DNA of 64,000 nucleotides, taken from assembly GCF_000344805.1 (NCBI RefSeq), contig NC_020453.1:3038001-3102000 (forward strand). Direction: 5' to 3'. This document shows positions 1 through 9,333 of the stretch, piece by piece. How positions within the stretch are numbered: position 1 is the first letter of the stretch; each line of letters begins with the position of its first letter. The translations under genes and the position numbers were made by a program. The notes below the pieces were generated by a model. That model searched no databases. It worked only from the letters and a program-made list of their open reading frames with translations, and was not told the DNA's origin. This DNA is from Bradyrhizobium oligotrophicum S58. GTDB taxonomy: Bacteria; Pseudomonadota; Alphaproteobacteria; Rhizobiales; Xanthobacteraceae.

Positions 1-186
1 CCCGAGGAGAAGGAGGCCGAGGCGGCGCGCGACAAGGCCTACAAAGATACCATGCGCAAGATCCCGGACGCCAAGTCGAGCTCCGATCCCTGGGGCAATG
101 TGCGCACCGTGGAACAGCCGAAGGCGACGCCCCCGGTGAAGACGACGGCGGCCAAGAAGTCGAAATCAGGCGCCAGCACCAACTGA
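1..186 (+). CDS. 3' end of a conserved hypothetical protein (partial)
   Basis: The frame is open from the first base and ends with TGA at 184-186, so the last 61 residues of a protein that begins outside the window are visible. The tail is highly charged: a Glu/Lys/Ala-rich stretch is followed by a segment with 'SSSDPWGNVR', then a Lys/Ala/Thr/Pro-rich disordered end. I recall similar tails in conserved hypothetical proteins of Bradyrhizobium, but no domain can be assigned and I propose no function. Base composition matches the neighbours. The gene is followed by 114 bases without an obvious terminator. Confidence 0.7.
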   Translation, partial: PEEKEAEAARDKAYKDTMRKIPDAKSSSDPWGNVRTVEQPKATPPVKTTAAKKSKSGASTN

Positions 187-300
187 GCGCGCGCGGTCGC
201 GCTTCTTGCGCGGCCGGGATGCCCGAGCCCCGGTGGCCGGACTCGGATTCCTCGCGGCCTCGTCTATATTGACGGGGTGGCAACGCGTTGGAGTTCGTCG

Positions 301-531
301 ATGGGGTCGCGCCCGCGGGACATAGCCGACCGGATGGCGGCCCGTCGCCGAAAGGGCGACGGCTATGTGCGCGACACGTTCACGCTGCCGCGCGAGGATG
401 CGCGGGCCAAGGCCCGTGACTATCTCACTCGCTATCCCAAGGCTGGCTATATGAGCGCCGTCGAAAGCTGGCGTGAGCTTCCCGATGGCGCCATCGAGTT
501 TACGATGCGGCGATTGCCGAGCGCGGACTGA
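301..531 (+). CDS. small conserved hypothetical protein, basic
   Basis: This frame encodes 76 residues from an ATG at 301, which has GGAG at 290-293 seven bases upstream. An in-frame GTG at 277 is possible but has a poorer ribosome site. The protein is Arg/Lys-rich in its first half (MAARRRKGDGYV) and has a compact second half (AKARDYLTRYPKAGY, ESWRELPDG, IEFTMRRL) that looks like a folded alpha/beta unit. No signal peptide, membrane segment or metal site is visible. Composition is coding-like throughout. I do not recognise a characterised family and assign no role. Confidence 0.65.
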   Translation: MGSRPRDIADRMAARRRKGDGYVRDTFTLPREDARAKARDYLTRYPKAGYMSAVESWRELPDGAIEFTMRRLPSAD

Positions 532-546
532 GCCGGCGCCAGCTGC

Positions 547-720
547 TCATTCCTTCTCGCCGAGAAGCTTGCGTGTGTTGCGGTTGATGAAGTGAAGCCG
601 GGTGCATGCCTTGCACACCACGGTTTCATACGCGGATGTCGGATCGGCGGCCTTCGGCTCTTCAAGCCAGTGCTGCACGTTCATCCCGGTTCGCGGACAT
701 TTGAAGATCAGATTACCCAT
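547..720 (-). CDS. 57-residue zinc-ribbon-like protein
   Basis: On the minus strand an ATG at 718-720 opens a 57-codon frame that ends in TGA at 547-549. The product starts MGNLIFKCPRTGM and contains a CxxC pair (VVCKACTRLHF) preceded by a single Cys in KCPRTG, then a basic tail (INRNTRKLLGEKE). The spacing of Cys9, Cys39 and Cys42 suggests a small zinc-binding fold with His45 as a possible fourth ligand. Similar tiny proteins are common in Bradyrhizobium genomes, where they are hypothetical. A metal-binding, DNA- or protein-contacting role is inference only. It lies tail to tail with the gene ending at 531. Confidence 0.6.
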   Translation of the reverse strand: MGNLIFKCPRTGMNVQHWLEEPKAADPTSAYETVVCKACTRLHFINRNTRKLLGEKE

Positions 721-866
721 ACAAATTTAAGTATTGGCCAGAACGGGAACCCGCCCTTTGATCTGAATCAAGGGCGCTCGCCCAAATGACAGGCAATCGC
801 AGCTTCTGACGCAATCAATGGTTGAGGTGATTGCGTATGATTTATTCAGGGTAGCGAAGGCAGGCG

Positions 867-1106
867 TCAGGCCTGATCCAGCGACTCGGCGACGATGCGG
901 ATGCGGAAGACCGGCTGGCGCGTCTCATCGAGCAACTCCATCTGCCATTCGGAGTTCTCGGCGAGCTTGCGGGAGATGCTGCTGGCCATGTCGGCGCAGA
1001 CCGTGGTCATCTCTTTCCAGGCTGCATTGCGGTCGGCGCATTCTGTCCCATACTCGGACGCGCCTGAGAAGTGGCCGTTACGGATACGAAAGAAATAGAG
1101 CGGCAT
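867..1106 (-). CDS. DUF6894-type small protein
   Basis: The 79-residue product begins MPLYFFRIRNGHFSG, the characteristic opening of the DUF6894 family of short rhizobial proteins. A central helix (AAWKEMTTVCADMASSISRKL) and a closing strand pair (WQMELLDETRQPVFRIRIV) follow, as is usual for that family. The frame stays open further upstream, but homology begins at the ATG at 1104-1106, so that start is chosen. The ribosome site is weak. Members are soluble, lack a known biochemical role and often occur in many copies per genome. It appears to be a single-gene transcript. Confidence 0.75.
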   Translation of the reverse strand: MPLYFFRIRNGHFSGASEYGTECADRNAAWKEMTTVCADMASSISRKLAENSEWQMELLDETRQPVFRIRIVAESLDQA

Positions 1107-1110
1107 TGCC

Positions 1111-1147
1111 AAAACCGGTGAGCCCTGACCGCCCCAGGCCGCTGGGT
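1111..1147. repeat. intergenic repeat, copy 1
   Basis: This stretch begins AAAACCGGTGAGCCCTGACC and ends CTGGGT. It resembles the stretch at 1299-1341, with mismatches and a few small gaps. It sits directly upstream of the DUF6894 start, so it may include part of that gene's promoter. Confidence 0.45.
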
Positions 1148-1298
1148 TTGATGAACGCAGCGTAAATGGATGCGCAAACGCGAATGGGATCAATTCCGGT
1201 AAAATACGGTCGGTCGTTCGGCCGTCCCCAAGGGCTCCTCGTTGCCGACGTTCAAGCAGGACCGCGCGTCACCTGCGCAGCGCAACGGACGTCTGGAG

Positions 1299-1341
1299 AA
1301 AACCAGTGAGCCCCGGACCGCCGCAGTCCGAGGCTCTGGGT
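1299..1341. repeat. intergenic repeat, copy 2
   Basis: This stretch begins AAAACCAGTGAGCCCCGGAC and matches 1111-1147 in the same orientation. The GGACCGCCGCAGTCC segment inside it can fold into a short hairpin. No convincing gene lies in the whole 1107-1504 interval. A minus-strand frame over 1190-1387 looks non-protein-like and may be decayed DNA. Confidence 0.45.
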
Positions 1342-1504
1342 CAACGTCGTAGCTTCCCGCCAGGGGCAGTTCGGCAATGACAAACATGATCCTATTGCAG
1401 AGGTTGCGCCCATGCCTTGCGGCAAGTCAAAGGTCTAGGCAATTCGCTTGTCGCGGCGTCGCGCTGTCGCGCGCGTCGACGTCGTTGCGCTGCCGAGCCT
1501 GCGA

Positions 1505-1693
1505 TCAACGATCGAAGATCCGCTCCGGCGCGACCGTGAGGCGGTAGGCTACCGCGGTCGAGCCGTCCAAGGTTTCGAGCAGCGCGTCGCACAGCGGACA
1601 GCGGAGGTCTCCTGGTGGACAAGGGGGCAGCCGCAATTCGAGGCGCCGCAAACCGGCCTTGCAGGAGGAGCATGTCACATCATCTCGTTTCAT
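1505..1693 (-). CDS. 62-residue zinc-ribbon-like hypothetical protein
   Basis: The product starts MKRDDVTCSSCKAGLRRLEL and carries two CxxC pairs (CSSC and CPLC) about 25 residues apart, the standard spacing of a zinc ribbon. It ends in a strand-rich segment (VAYRLTVAPERIF). I recall a widespread small Bradyrhizobium family with this architecture and no assigned function. The ATG at 1691-1693 is chosen because it precedes the conserved start. An AGAGG lies almost against it, so the ribosome site is atypical. The frame is open upstream, but that part looks non-homologous. Zinc binding is inferred from the cysteines only. Confidence 0.6.
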   Translation of the reverse strand: MKRDDVTCSSCKAGLRRLELRLPPCPPGDLRCPLCDALLETLDGSTAVAYRLTVAPERIFDR

Positions 1694-1787
1694 CCTCTCA
1701 TGATGCACAACGGGTCTGATCCGTTCCGCCGCCGTCGTGCCGAGGGGATGACAACACCGTGCGCGCGCCGGCGACGACGCCGACGTC

Positions 1788-1817
1788 AAAAGCCCCGGAC
1801 ATCGTCCGGGGCTTTCT
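1788..1817. terminator. intrinsic terminator-like hairpin
   Basis: AAAGCCCCGGAC and GTCCGGGGCTTTCTTT form a GC-rich stem with a 3-base loop, with T-rich flanks on both strands. It could end transcription in either direction. No gene clearly ends here, because the nearest frame (1505-1693) reads away from it, so it may insulate that gene. Confidence 0.6.
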
Positions 1818-2559
1818 TTCGGCGCGGATGGTTTCAGGGCCGTGCGCCTACAGGTGACGGAGCCCGCAGCCGGAGCCTGCAGGCAGCATCGAGAGGTAAC
1901 GGCACATCATCTGCTGATATGAGCCAGATGCAAATATGAGCCAGCTGATGTGAGCCGACCATCATCGCAACGAACAAACAAATTCGGGGCTGGTCAAAAT
2001 TTGGTTTGGCGTCCGACAACCTTAGATTTATATCGCAACCCAAAGTCTATCACAAGCCTCGTGGTTGGCGACAGCACCACGGCCGCGTTCCGTGACCCGC
2101 ATCACGCGGGGACTTCGCCGAACTGATTTCATCCTTAAGACTATCGGCACGTGCGATGTGCGATGTCATCGATACCGCCTCGGCGGTCCCGCCGCGGTCC
2201 TGTTTATCTGTCGACCATCATATCGGCGCAATTGAACGGCTCGCTGATCGTCTGCGGTGGGCCCGTATTGCAGCGGCCGGATGTTGATGCGTGGATGATC
2301 TCGCTTGTCCTCGCACCCTCAGGGTGTTCCCGCATTCGTGGCATTGCATGCCATGACGATCGCGCCACCAGAGTGCGGTCGCGGAACTCGCGCGCATCCT
2401 GCCAAGGTCGGAGCGGCTTCATGCCCGGACCGTTGCCCGAAAGGCGTGCGCCTGCACTTCCGATGAGCCGAACAAAAGCAGAAGAGCGCAGGGAACTTCG
2501 TTCCTGTCAGGAGAACCACGGAGGTGCGGTCTCCGCACTCGTGTAGGAGTTTGGTAGTT
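1818..2559. other. 742-base stretch without a supported gene
   Basis: Several frames are open in both directions, but none shows a recognisable fold, a good start or consistent third-position GC bias. The AT-richer part at 1960-2060 could hold a promoter. I see no repeat, RNA gene or mobile element here. Confidence 0.5.
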
Positions 2560-2919
2560 TCAAGGAAAAGTTTTGACGAGCACGATCGGGCCGACGATGG
2601 CGGCGTTGAGATCCGCGAGATGCTCGCTCGGAATCCAGTACTCCAGATGTTCGCGTCCGCCCGCCTCGTGCACGTCGTAGCGGTCGATGAAACGCCGAAA
2701 CACCTCGAAGCGCAGCACATGGCCGCAGCCGCTGGCCGGCACGTTCCAATCTCGTGCGATCTTCACTGCGTAGTCTTCGGTCAGCACGGGATAGAATATC
2801 GGCTGCTCCGGCAGGCGCGGCGGAAATGCGCGCATGCCCGACGCCTCGATCAAGGCGAGTTCTGTCGGGCCCACCGGGCGCCACAGGGTGATCGTCTGTT
2901 CGGCGTTCGAGGTCGACAT
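2560..2919 (-). CDS. conserved hypothetical, annotated elsewhere as ADP-ribosylation/crystallin J1-like
   Basis: The 119-residue protein begins MSTSNAEQTITLWRPVGPTE and continues with LIEASGMRAFPPRLPEQPIF, YPVLTEDYAVKIARDWNVP and a C-terminal HLEYWIPSEHLADLNAAIVG. That pattern matches a widely distributed family of about 120 residues that many genomes label 'ADP-ribosylation/crystallin J1'. The label does not rest on visible catalytic residues, and an enzymatic activity cannot be shown from the sequence. The ATG at 2917-2919 starts the conserved region. It stands alone, divergent from recA with about 500 bases between them. Confidence 0.75.
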   Translation of the reverse strand: MSTSNAEQTITLWRPVGPTELALIEASGMRAFPPRLPEQPIFYPVLTEDYAVKIARDWNVPASGCGHVLRFEVFRRFIDRYDVHEAGGREHLEYWIPSEHLADLNAAIVGPIVLVKTFP

Positions 2920-3323
2920 GGGGTTTCATGCACAAGCGGCAGCGGCGGAATTCAGGAAGCAAAATCAGGGCGGCTTTGCAAGGTCCTGAAGGTCTCTACA
3001 ATTTCTGATTGAAGGAAACGGGCCGCAGCGAGGAAGGCGACGTTGGAGAGCCTGAATGGTCTCGGCGCGATCGGTGCCGATCGCCGGCGGGCCGCTTCGC
3101 CGTTTTCGAATATGGTTCGACCGCCGGCCGGATTGATCCTGCACGGCCGCGGCCCGCGCGAGAAACGGGGCGGCTGGCGCCTGGTCAGGGTGTCCAGCTG
3201 CTGATCCTGGCATTCCCCCCGGTGGGGCCCATGCGCGACGAGACCCAGCGGTGCCCGCATGTATCCGTCCAGGGCTCACGCGGACGCTGTGAAGAGAAGC
3301 TGCAAACGTCCGAAGGGCACAAA

Positions 3324-3359
3324 GAACATATTGCGAACAAAGAACGGATCGAGTACATT
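3324..3359 (+). promoter_or_regulatory. recA promoter with LexA (SOS) box
   Basis: GAAC-N7-GAAC at 3324-3338 is an exact alphaproteobacterial LexA box. It overlaps a -35 element TTGCGA at 3331-3336, which is followed after 17 bases by a -10 element TACATT at 3354-3359. LexA binding would therefore cover RNA polymerase contacts. The 5' leader to the recA ATG is about 65 bases. The rest of 2920-3323 shows nothing I can support. Confidence 0.85.
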
Positions 3360-3430
3360 CATCTCAAGATTGCTGACCGCCCTCGTTAACCGTTTGTCCA
3401 TCCCGCGAATCCCCGTCATAAGGAGCGCCA

Positions 3431-4519
3431 ATGTCCGCCACTGCCCTGCGTATCGTCGAAGGTTCCTCAATGGATAAGAGTAAGGCGCTCTCCGCTGCGC
3501 TGTCCCAGATCGAGCGTCAGTTCGGCAAGGGCTCGGTGATGAGGCTGGGCAAGAACGACCGCTCGATGGACGTGGAGACGGTCTCGACCGGCTCGCTCGG
3601 TCTCGACATTGCGCTCGGCATCGGCGGCCTGCCCAAGGGGCGGGTTGTCGAGATCTACGGACCGGAATCGTCGGGCAAGACCACCCTGGCGCTGCACACC
3701 GTGGCCGAGGCGCAGAAGAAGGGCGGCATCTGCGCCTTCATCGATGCCGAGCATGCGCTGGATCCGGTCTATGCGCGCAAGCTGGGCGTCAACATCGACG
3801 AGCTCCTCATCTCGCAGCCTGACACGGGCGAGCAGGCGCTGGAGATCTGCGACACGCTGGTGCGTTCGGGGGCGGTCGATGTGCTGGTGGTCGACTCGGT
3901 GGCGGCGCTGGTGCCGAAGGCCGAGCTCGAAGGCGAGATGGGCGAGTCGCTGCCGGGCCTGCAGGCCCGCTTGATGAGCCAGGCGCTGCGCAAACTGACC
4001 GCCTCGATCAACAAATCCCACACGATGGTGATCTTCATCAACCAGATCCGCATGAAGATCGGCGTGATGTATGGTTCGCCGGAGACGACGACCGGCGGCA
4101 ACGCGCTCAAGTTCTATGCTTCGGTGCGCCTCGACATCCGCCGTATCGGCGCCATCAAGGAACGCGACGAGGTGATCGGCAACTCGACCCGTGTCAAGGT
4201 CGTGAAGAACAAGCTGGCGCCGCCGTTCAAGCAGGTGGAATTCGACATCATGTACGGCGAGGGCGTGTCCAAGATGGGCGAAATCCTCGATCTCGGCGTC
4301 AAGGCCGGCATCGTCGAGAAGTCCGGCGCCTGGTTCTCCTATGACAGCCAGCGGCTCGGGCAGGGCCGTGAGAACTCGAAGTCCTTCCTGAAGGCCAATC
4401 CCGACATGACCGCGAAGATCGAGGCCGCGATCCGCCAGAACTCCGGCCTGATCGCCGAGCAGATCCTGGCCGGCAATCCGGAGCGCGACGCTGACGGCGA
4501 GGAGCCGGCGGAAGAATAG
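3431..4519 (+). CDS. recA: RecA recombinase
   Basis: RecA is an ATP-dependent strand-exchange protein and the co-protease that triggers LexA self-cleavage. The 362-residue length is normal. The Walker A motif GPESSGKT lies at residues 77-84. The core regions [39 protein letters not shown] and [20 protein letters not shown] are intact, including the glutamine-bearing L2 region. The acidic C-terminal tail ([12 protein letters not shown]) is typical. AAGGAG at 3420-3425 precedes the ATG. It is monocistronic, with the LexA box and promoter described upstream. Confidence 0.98.
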   Translation: MSATALRIVEGSSMDKSKALSAALSQIERQFGKGSVMRLGKNDRSMDVETVSTGSLGLDIALGIGGLPKGRVVEIYGPESSGKTTLALHTVAEAQKKGGICAFIDAEHALDPVYARKLGVNIDELLISQPDTGEQALEICDTLVRSGAVDVLVVDSVAALVPKAELEGEMGESLPGLQARLMSQALRKLTASINKSHTMVIFINQIRMKIGVMYGSPETTTGGNALKFYASVRLDIRRIGAIKERDEVIGNSTRVKVVKNKLAPPFKQVEFDIMYGEGVSKMGEILDLGVKAGIVEKSGAWFSYDSQRLGQGRENSKSFLKANPDMTAKIEAAIRQNSGLIAEQILAGNPERDADGEEPAEE

Positions 4520-4836
4520 GGATTACCACGGCAGCGGGGCGCCGTGGACGTTGAGTTGCCGACGTCCGGCGCCCGCTTGCAGATGTAGTCTGCTCCGCGA
4601 AGATCTGTGGGTCTAACCTCCGCGTCTTGAGCTGCTGCATTCCCGAATGCAGCGAGCATGATTTTCCGAGCGCCGGATACGGTGTTCAACTCGAATAGCT
4701 GAAAACGCATGCGCGGATGTGCGGGCCTGGAGCCAGGCGTCGGCGCGCGTTCCATCGCCGATCCCTTGCGCCGTGATCCGATCGCGAACGTGTCGATGGA
4801 GCCGTGAGCCAATCGGGCTGTGCGGGAGCGAACAGC
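4520..4836. other. intergenic region with a 9-bp perfect hairpin
   Basis: GCTGCATTC at 4634-4642 and GAATGCAGC at 4645-4653 form a perfect stem with a 2-base loop. There is no T-run, so it is not an obvious terminator. The minus-strand frames crossing this region look non-protein-like. Confidence 0.45.
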
Positions 4837-5928
4837 ATGACGCGTTTGATTCTAGCGGCCGATGATCCCACCGCCGGAGCGCTTCGGAGGGGCGGCTTTG
4901 CCGACCTGGTGGTGCCAATCCTGCACCGTTTCGTATGGGGACCGCTGCCATCCGATGCCGGGCTGTCCGCCTATCTCGCCCAGCGCACCGGGCTGCAGAC
5001 GAGGGGGCACTGGCTGGATTTTGCGTCGCGTCGCGACTTCATGGTAGTCGGCGGGCGGAGCCACGGTTTTCTCGAACTTGTCGACCGCTGCGATAGCGTC
5101 GAGCTGTGGATGGGGACCCGTCCGAACGACCAGTTGGTCCTGATCTGGCTCTTGGACTATCTGCGCTCTCACGCGGAGATCGCGACCAAGATCATCTTGC
5201 GGCATGTCGATGTACCGCTATTCGAGGTCCCGGCGGGGCACTTCGCCGGCCGGACCATTGCCGGCGTTGCGCTCGCACGTGAGCACCTCGACCTGGGTCA
5301 TCTGGCGTGGCAGGCGTTTCGCGCGCCGACGCCCCAAGCCTGGTTCGATCTGTTGAAGCAGGATCTCAGTCCACTGCCGCAGCTTCGCCGCTGCGTGCAG
5401 GAGATGCTCGATGAGCTTCCCGGTGCAGCCACGGGCATCGGAGCTTCGGAGCTGAGACTCCTCGAATTGCTGTCAGCCGGCTACCAGCACCCATTCGATC
5501 TGCTGCCACATCATCGGGAGCGCTTTCAACGCCGCGTCTATGACTATTGGGAAGGCGGCTCGTTGCTCGACGGTCTCGCACTGGCGCCGCTGCCTGCAAT
5601 TTCGGGCCTCGCCGAATGGCCATTCTCGGTTGAGATGCACGACAGCCGTGAACGCCGCGAACGCTACAAGGCGAGCACGCTGTTGCTGACGCCGTTCGGC
5701 AGGGCGATCCTGGCCGGCGAGGAGGATTTCAGCAGCCAAAATCCGATCCAGCGTTGGTGGGGCGGCACCAGATTGGCCAACGCCAATCTCTGGCGCTGGC
5801 ATGCGGTGCTCATTGCTCCGGACCTGGACACGGCTCACGACATTGAATGTCGCGAGGAATGTTGCGAGCCATGGCGCCCGATCGATTGGAGCATGCGCGA
5901 GGCGGCTTACTCCGCCGCCTGCGCGTAG
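4837..5928 (+). CDS. DUF1835-type protein
   Basis: The 363-residue product has an N-terminal alpha/beta domain ([52 protein letters not shown]) that matches the general pattern of DUF1835 proteins. The C-terminal half is a helical domain with a winged-helix feel ([27 protein letters not shown]). The ATG at 4837 is preferred over an upstream in-frame GTG because GGAG lies eight bases before it. There is no signal peptide or membrane segment. Function is unknown. Its last 22 bases overlap the end of gcvP on the opposite strand. Confidence 0.8.
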   Translation: MTRLILAADDPTAGALRRGGFADLVVPILHRFVWGPLPSDAGLSAYLAQRTGLQTRGHWLDFASRRDFMVVGGRSHGFLELVDRCDSVELWMGTRPNDQLVLIWLLDYLRSHAEIATKIILRHVDVPLFEVPAGHFAGRTIAGVALAREHLDLGHLAWQAFRAPTPQAWFDLLKQDLSPLPQLRRCVQEMLDELPGAATGIGASELRLLELLSAGYQHPFDLLPHHRERFQRRVYDYWEGGSLLDGLALAPLPAISGLAEWPFSVEMHDSRERRERYKASTLLLTPFGRAILAGEEDFSSQNPIQRWWGGTRLANANLWRWHAVLIAPDLDTAHDIECREECCEPWRPIDWSMREAAYSAACA

Positions 5929-8795
5929 TCCGCGACCGGTGGGCACGAGCACACCAGATTGCGATCGCCATAGACATTGTCGACGCGCCCCACCGGGCAC
6001 CAGTATTTGTCGGTGCGCGAGGTGCCCGCGGGGAAGCAGCCCTCGCTGCGGCGATAGGCCCGGTTCCAGTCGTCATCGGCGATGTCGTGCACGGTATGCG
6101 GCGCGTGGCGCAGCGGCGAGGCCTCGATTGTGAAGCGGCCCTGTTCGACCTCGGCGATCTCCTTGCGGATCGCGATCATGGCGTCGCAGAAGCGGTCGAG
6201 CTCCGCCTTGGATTCCGATTCGGTCGGCTCGATCATCAGCGTGCCCGCGACCGGGAAGCTCATCGTCGGCGCGTGGAAGCCGTAGTCGATCAGCCGCTTG
6301 GCGATGTCGTCGACGGTGACGCCGCTGGTTGGCTTGAGCGGCCTGGGATCGATGATGCATTCATGCGCGACACGGCCGCGCTCGTTGCGGTAAAGCACAG
6401 GGAAATGCGGATCGAGCCGAGCCGCGACGTAGTTGGCGTTGAGAATCGCAATCTCGGTGGCGCGCGTCAGGCCGTCGCCGCCCATCAGCAGCATGTAGAT
6501 GTAGGAGATGGTCAGGATCGAGGCCGAGCCGTAGGGCGCCGCCGAGACCGGGCCGACCGGGTGCGCGCTCGCGCGATCGGTCGCGGGATGACCATTCGTT
6601 CGATGGCTTGGCAGGAACGGCGCCAGATGCGCCTTGACCCCGATCGGGCCCATGCCCGGGCCGCCGCCGCCATGCGGAATGCAGAACGTCTTGTGCAGGT
6701 TGAAATGGCTGACGTCGGCGCCGTAATCGCCGGGGCGGGAGAGGCCGACCTGCGCGTTGAGATTGGCGCCGTCGAGATAGACCTGGCCGCCATGAGCATG
6801 GACGACGTCGCAGATGTCGCGGATGTGCTCCTCGAACACGCCATGTGTCGAGGGATAGGTGATCATGATGGCGGCGAGCTTGGCGCTGTGCGCTTTCGCC
6901 TTGGCCTCGAGATCGGCGAGGTCGACATTGCCGCCGGCGTCGCAGCCGACCACGACCACCTCCATGCCGACCATGTGTGCGGACGCCGGATTGGTGCCGT
7001 GGGCGGAGGAGGGGATCAGGCAGATGGTGCGGTGGCCCTCGCCGCGCGCCGCGTGATAGCCGCGGATCGCCAGCAGGCCCGCATATTCGCCCTGCGCGCC
7101 CGAGTTCGGCTGCAGCGATACGGCGTCGTAGCCGGAGATCCGGCATAGCCAATCCTCGAGATCAGCAAACATCGTCTCATAGCCGGCCGCCTGCGCGCGC
7201 GGAACGAACGGGTGCAGACTGCCGAATTCCTGCCAGGTCAGCGGGATCATCTCGGTCGTCGCGTTCAGCTTCATCGTGCACGAGCCAAGCGGGATCATCG
7301 CGCGGTCGAGCGCAAGATCACGGTCGGCGAGCTTGCGCAGATAGCGCAGCATTTCGGTCTCGGAGCGATGCGCGTGGAACACCGGATGGGCGAGATACGG
7401 CCGCTGCCGCTTGAGCTCCGCCGGCAGCGCCTCGCGCGCCTCGGCCTCGATCGTCGCATAGGAGAGCTCGCCGCCGAAGGCGCGCCAGACCGCTTCGACG
7501 ACATCGGCCGTCGTGGTCTCGTCGAGCGCGATCCGCAGCCGGCTGCCATCACGCCCGAGATTGATCCGCTCGCCTTCCGCGCGGGCGATGATCGACTCGG
7601 CCTTGGCGCCGGCTTCGATCGTGACCGTGTCGAAGAAGGTCTCGCTTTCCGGCGCAAAGCCGAGCTTGCGCAATCCAGCCGCCAGCATCGCCGTCCGGCG
7701 ATGAACAGTGCGCGCGATCGCCTTGAGCCCCTCGGGACCATGATAGACCGCGTACATCGCAGCGATCACCGCCAGCAGCACCTGCGCGGTGCAGATGTTC
7801 GAGGTCGCCTTCTCGCGCCTGATGTGCTGCTCGCGGGTCTGCAGCGCCAGCCGATAGGCGGGAGCCCCGCGCGAATCGACGGACAGGCCGACGATGCGGC
7901 CGGGCAGCGAGCGCTTCAGCGCATCGCGCACCGCCATGTAGGCGGCATGCGGCCCGCCATAGCCCATCGGCACGCCAAAGCGCTGCGCCGAGCCGATCGC
8001 GATATCGGCCCCGAGCTCGCCTGGTGAGGCGATCAATGTCAGCGCCAGCAAATCGGCGGCCAGGATCGCCAGCGCACCCTTGTCGTGCAGTTTGGCGATG
8101 GCGGCGCGCGGATCGCGCACGGCGCCGGTCGTGTCGGGATATTGCAGCAGGCCGCCGAACACCTCGGCGCCGTCCAGATCTTTGGCCGGATCGCCGACGA
8201 TCAGCTGCCAGCCGAGCGGCTCGGCCCGGGTGCGCAGCACGGCGAGCGTCTGCGGGTGGACGTTCTGATCAACGAAGAACGCCTTGGTCTTGGCCCGCGC
8301 CGAGCGCTCGGCCAGTGCCATCGCCTCCGCCGCCGCGGTCGCCTCGTCGAGCAGCGATGCGTTGGCGACGTCAAGGCCGGTAAGATCGCAGATCATGGTC
8401 TGGAAGTTGAACAGTGCTTCCAGCCGGCCTTGGCTGATCTCGGGCTGATACGGCGTATAGGCCGTGTACCACGCCGGGTTCTCCAGGATGTTGCGCTGAA
8501 TCACCGCCGGCATGATCGTGCCGGAATAGCCTTGGCCGATCAGCGAGGTGAAGACCTGGTTCTGCGCAGCGAGCGCGCGCATGTGCGACAGCGCTTCGGT
8601 CTCGCTCAAGGCCGGACCGATGTCGAGCGGCGCGGCCTGACGGATCGTGCCGGGCAGCGTTTGCGCCATCAGCTCGGCGACGCTCTTGGCGCCCACTGTC
8701 TCCAGCATCGCCGCGACGTCACGCGGCGAGGGACCGATATGGCGGCGGGCGAAACTGGTGGCGGCATCATCGAGCGGCTTGAGCGGCGTGGTCAT
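5907..8795 (-). CDS. gcvP: glycine dehydrogenase (decarboxylating), P protein
   Basis: This is the PLP-dependent P protein of the glycine cleavage system. It decarboxylates glycine and passes the aminomethyl group to lipoyl-GcvH. The 962-residue single-chain form is of normal length. The PLP lysine is K702 in [18 protein letters not shown], and the glycine-rich loop follows. The N-terminal half carries the usual [12 protein letters not shown] and [19 protein letters not shown] signatures. The ATG at 8793-8795 is chosen because conserved sequence starts there. It is last in gcvT-gcvH-gcvP and controlled through the upstream glycine riboswitch, though two palindromic repeats lie between gcvH and this gene. 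Confidence 0.97.
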   Translation of the reverse strand: MTTPLKPLDDAATSFARRHIGPSPRDVAAMLETVGAKSVAELMAQTLPGTIRQAAPLDIGPALSETEALSHMRALAAQNQVFTSLIGQGYSGTIMPAVIQRNILENPAWYTAYTPYQPEISQGRLEALFNFQTMICDLTGLDVANASLLDEATAAAEAMALAERSARAKTKAFFVDQNVHPQTLAVLRTRAEPLGWQLIVGDPAKDLDGAEVFGGLLQYPDTTGAVRDPRAAIAKLHDKGALAILAADLLALTLIASPGELGADIAIGSAQRFGVPMGYGGPHAAYMAVRDALKRSLPGRIVGLSVDSRGAPAYRLALQTREQHIRREKATSNICTAQVLLAVIAAMYAVYHGPEGLKAIARTVHRRTAMLAAGLRKLGFAPESETFFDTVTIEAGAKAESIIARAEGERINLGRDGSRLRIALDETTTADVVEAVWRAFGGELSYATIEAEAREALPAELKRQRPYLAHPVFHAHRSETEMLRYLRKLADRDLALDRAMIPLGSCTMKLNATTEMIPLTWQEFGSLHPFVPRAQAAGYETMFADLEDWLCRISGYDAVSLQPNSGAQGEYAGLLAIRGYHAARGEGHRTICLIPSSAHGTNPASAHMVGMEVVVVGCDAGGNVDLADLEAKAKAHSAKLAAIMITYPSTHGVFEEHIRDICDVVHAHGGQVYLDGANLNAQVGLSRPGDYGADVSHFNLHKTFCIPHGGGGPGMGPIGVKAHLAPFLPSHRTNGHPATDRASAHPVGPVSAAPYGSASILTISYIYMLLMGGDGLTRATEIAILNANYVAARLDPHFPVLYRNERGRVAHECIIDPRPLKPTSGVTVDDIAKRLIDYGFHAPTMSFPVAGTLMIEPTESESKAELDRFCDAMIAIRKEIAEVEQGRFTIEASPLRHAPHTVHDIADDDWNRAYRRSEGCFPAGTSRTDKYWCPVGRVDNVYGDRNLVCSCPPVADYAQAAE

Positions 8796-8813
8796 GAGCA
8801 ATCCTCTATGCCT

Positions 8814-8914
8814 CGTCATGCCCCGCGAAGGCGGGGCATCCAGTAAACATTGCTGTGGAGATCAGACCGAGAGAGCGCGGCGTACTGGATCGCCCGGTCG
8901 AGCCGGGCGATGAT
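8814..8914. repeat. pair of REP-like palindromes between gcvH and gcvP
   Basis: CGTCATGCCCCGCGAAGGCG and its continuation (8814-8845) and TACTGGATCGCCCGG and its continuation (8883-8914) are two palindromic units. They face each other, with ATCCAGTA and TACTGGAT as mirrored edges. I associate both unit types with high-copy Bradyrhizobium intergenic repeats. In an mRNA they would form two hairpins upstream of gcvP. Confidence 0.75.
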
Positions 8915-8942
8915 AGCGGTGGATATCGCCGCACTGCGCATC

Positions 8943-9308
8943 TCACGCCGTATGCGCCTTGTAGGCGGCCTCATCCATCAGCCCGCCGAGCTCGCCCTTG
9001 TCGGCGATCTTGAGCTTGAAGAACCACGCCTTCCCGCCGGCGTCGGTGTTGACCAGCGCCGGCTCGTCGACGATCGCCTGGTTGACCTCGACCACCTCGC
9101 CGGTGATCGGAGCGTAGACGTCGGACGCCGCCTTGACCGATTCGACCACGGCGGCGGCCTCCGCCTTCTTCAGCGCGCGGCCGACCTGCGGCAGCTCCAC
9201 GAACACGACGTCGCCGAGCTGGGCCTGGGCATAGTCGGTGATGCCGATGGTGGCGACGTCACCATCGATGCTGAGCCATTCATGGTCCGAGGTATAGAGC
9301 GTGGTCAT
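8943..9308 (-). CDS. gcvH: glycine cleavage system H protein
   Basis: The 121-residue lipoyl carrier shuttles the aminomethyl group between GcvP and GcvT, then donates electrons to dihydrolipoamide dehydrogenase. The lipoylation lysine is K59 in [15 protein letters not shown], followed by the conserved GEVVEVN turn. Length and ends match the family. The start ATG at 9306-9308 is preceded by AAGGACG. It lies 25 bases after gcvT and 147 bases before gcvP in the same transcript. Confidence 0.97.
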   Translation of the reverse strand: MTTLYTSDHEWLSIDGDVATIGITDYAQAQLGDVVFVELPQVGRALKKAEAAAVVESVKAASDVYAPITGEVVEVNQAIVDEPALVNTDAGGKAWFFKLKIADKGELGGLMDEAAYKAHTA

Positions 9309-9333
9309 GGACGTCCTTCAGCGCTTGTGAGGG

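Noticed and set aside
2151..2546. 131-codon plus-strand frame between 2.1 and 2.5 kb
   Set aside because: No ribosome site, no known fold, and amino-acid content typical of random GC-rich sequence.
3009..3389. 126-codon plus-strand frame before recA
   Set aside because: It crosses the recA promoter and LexA box and has no family resemblance.
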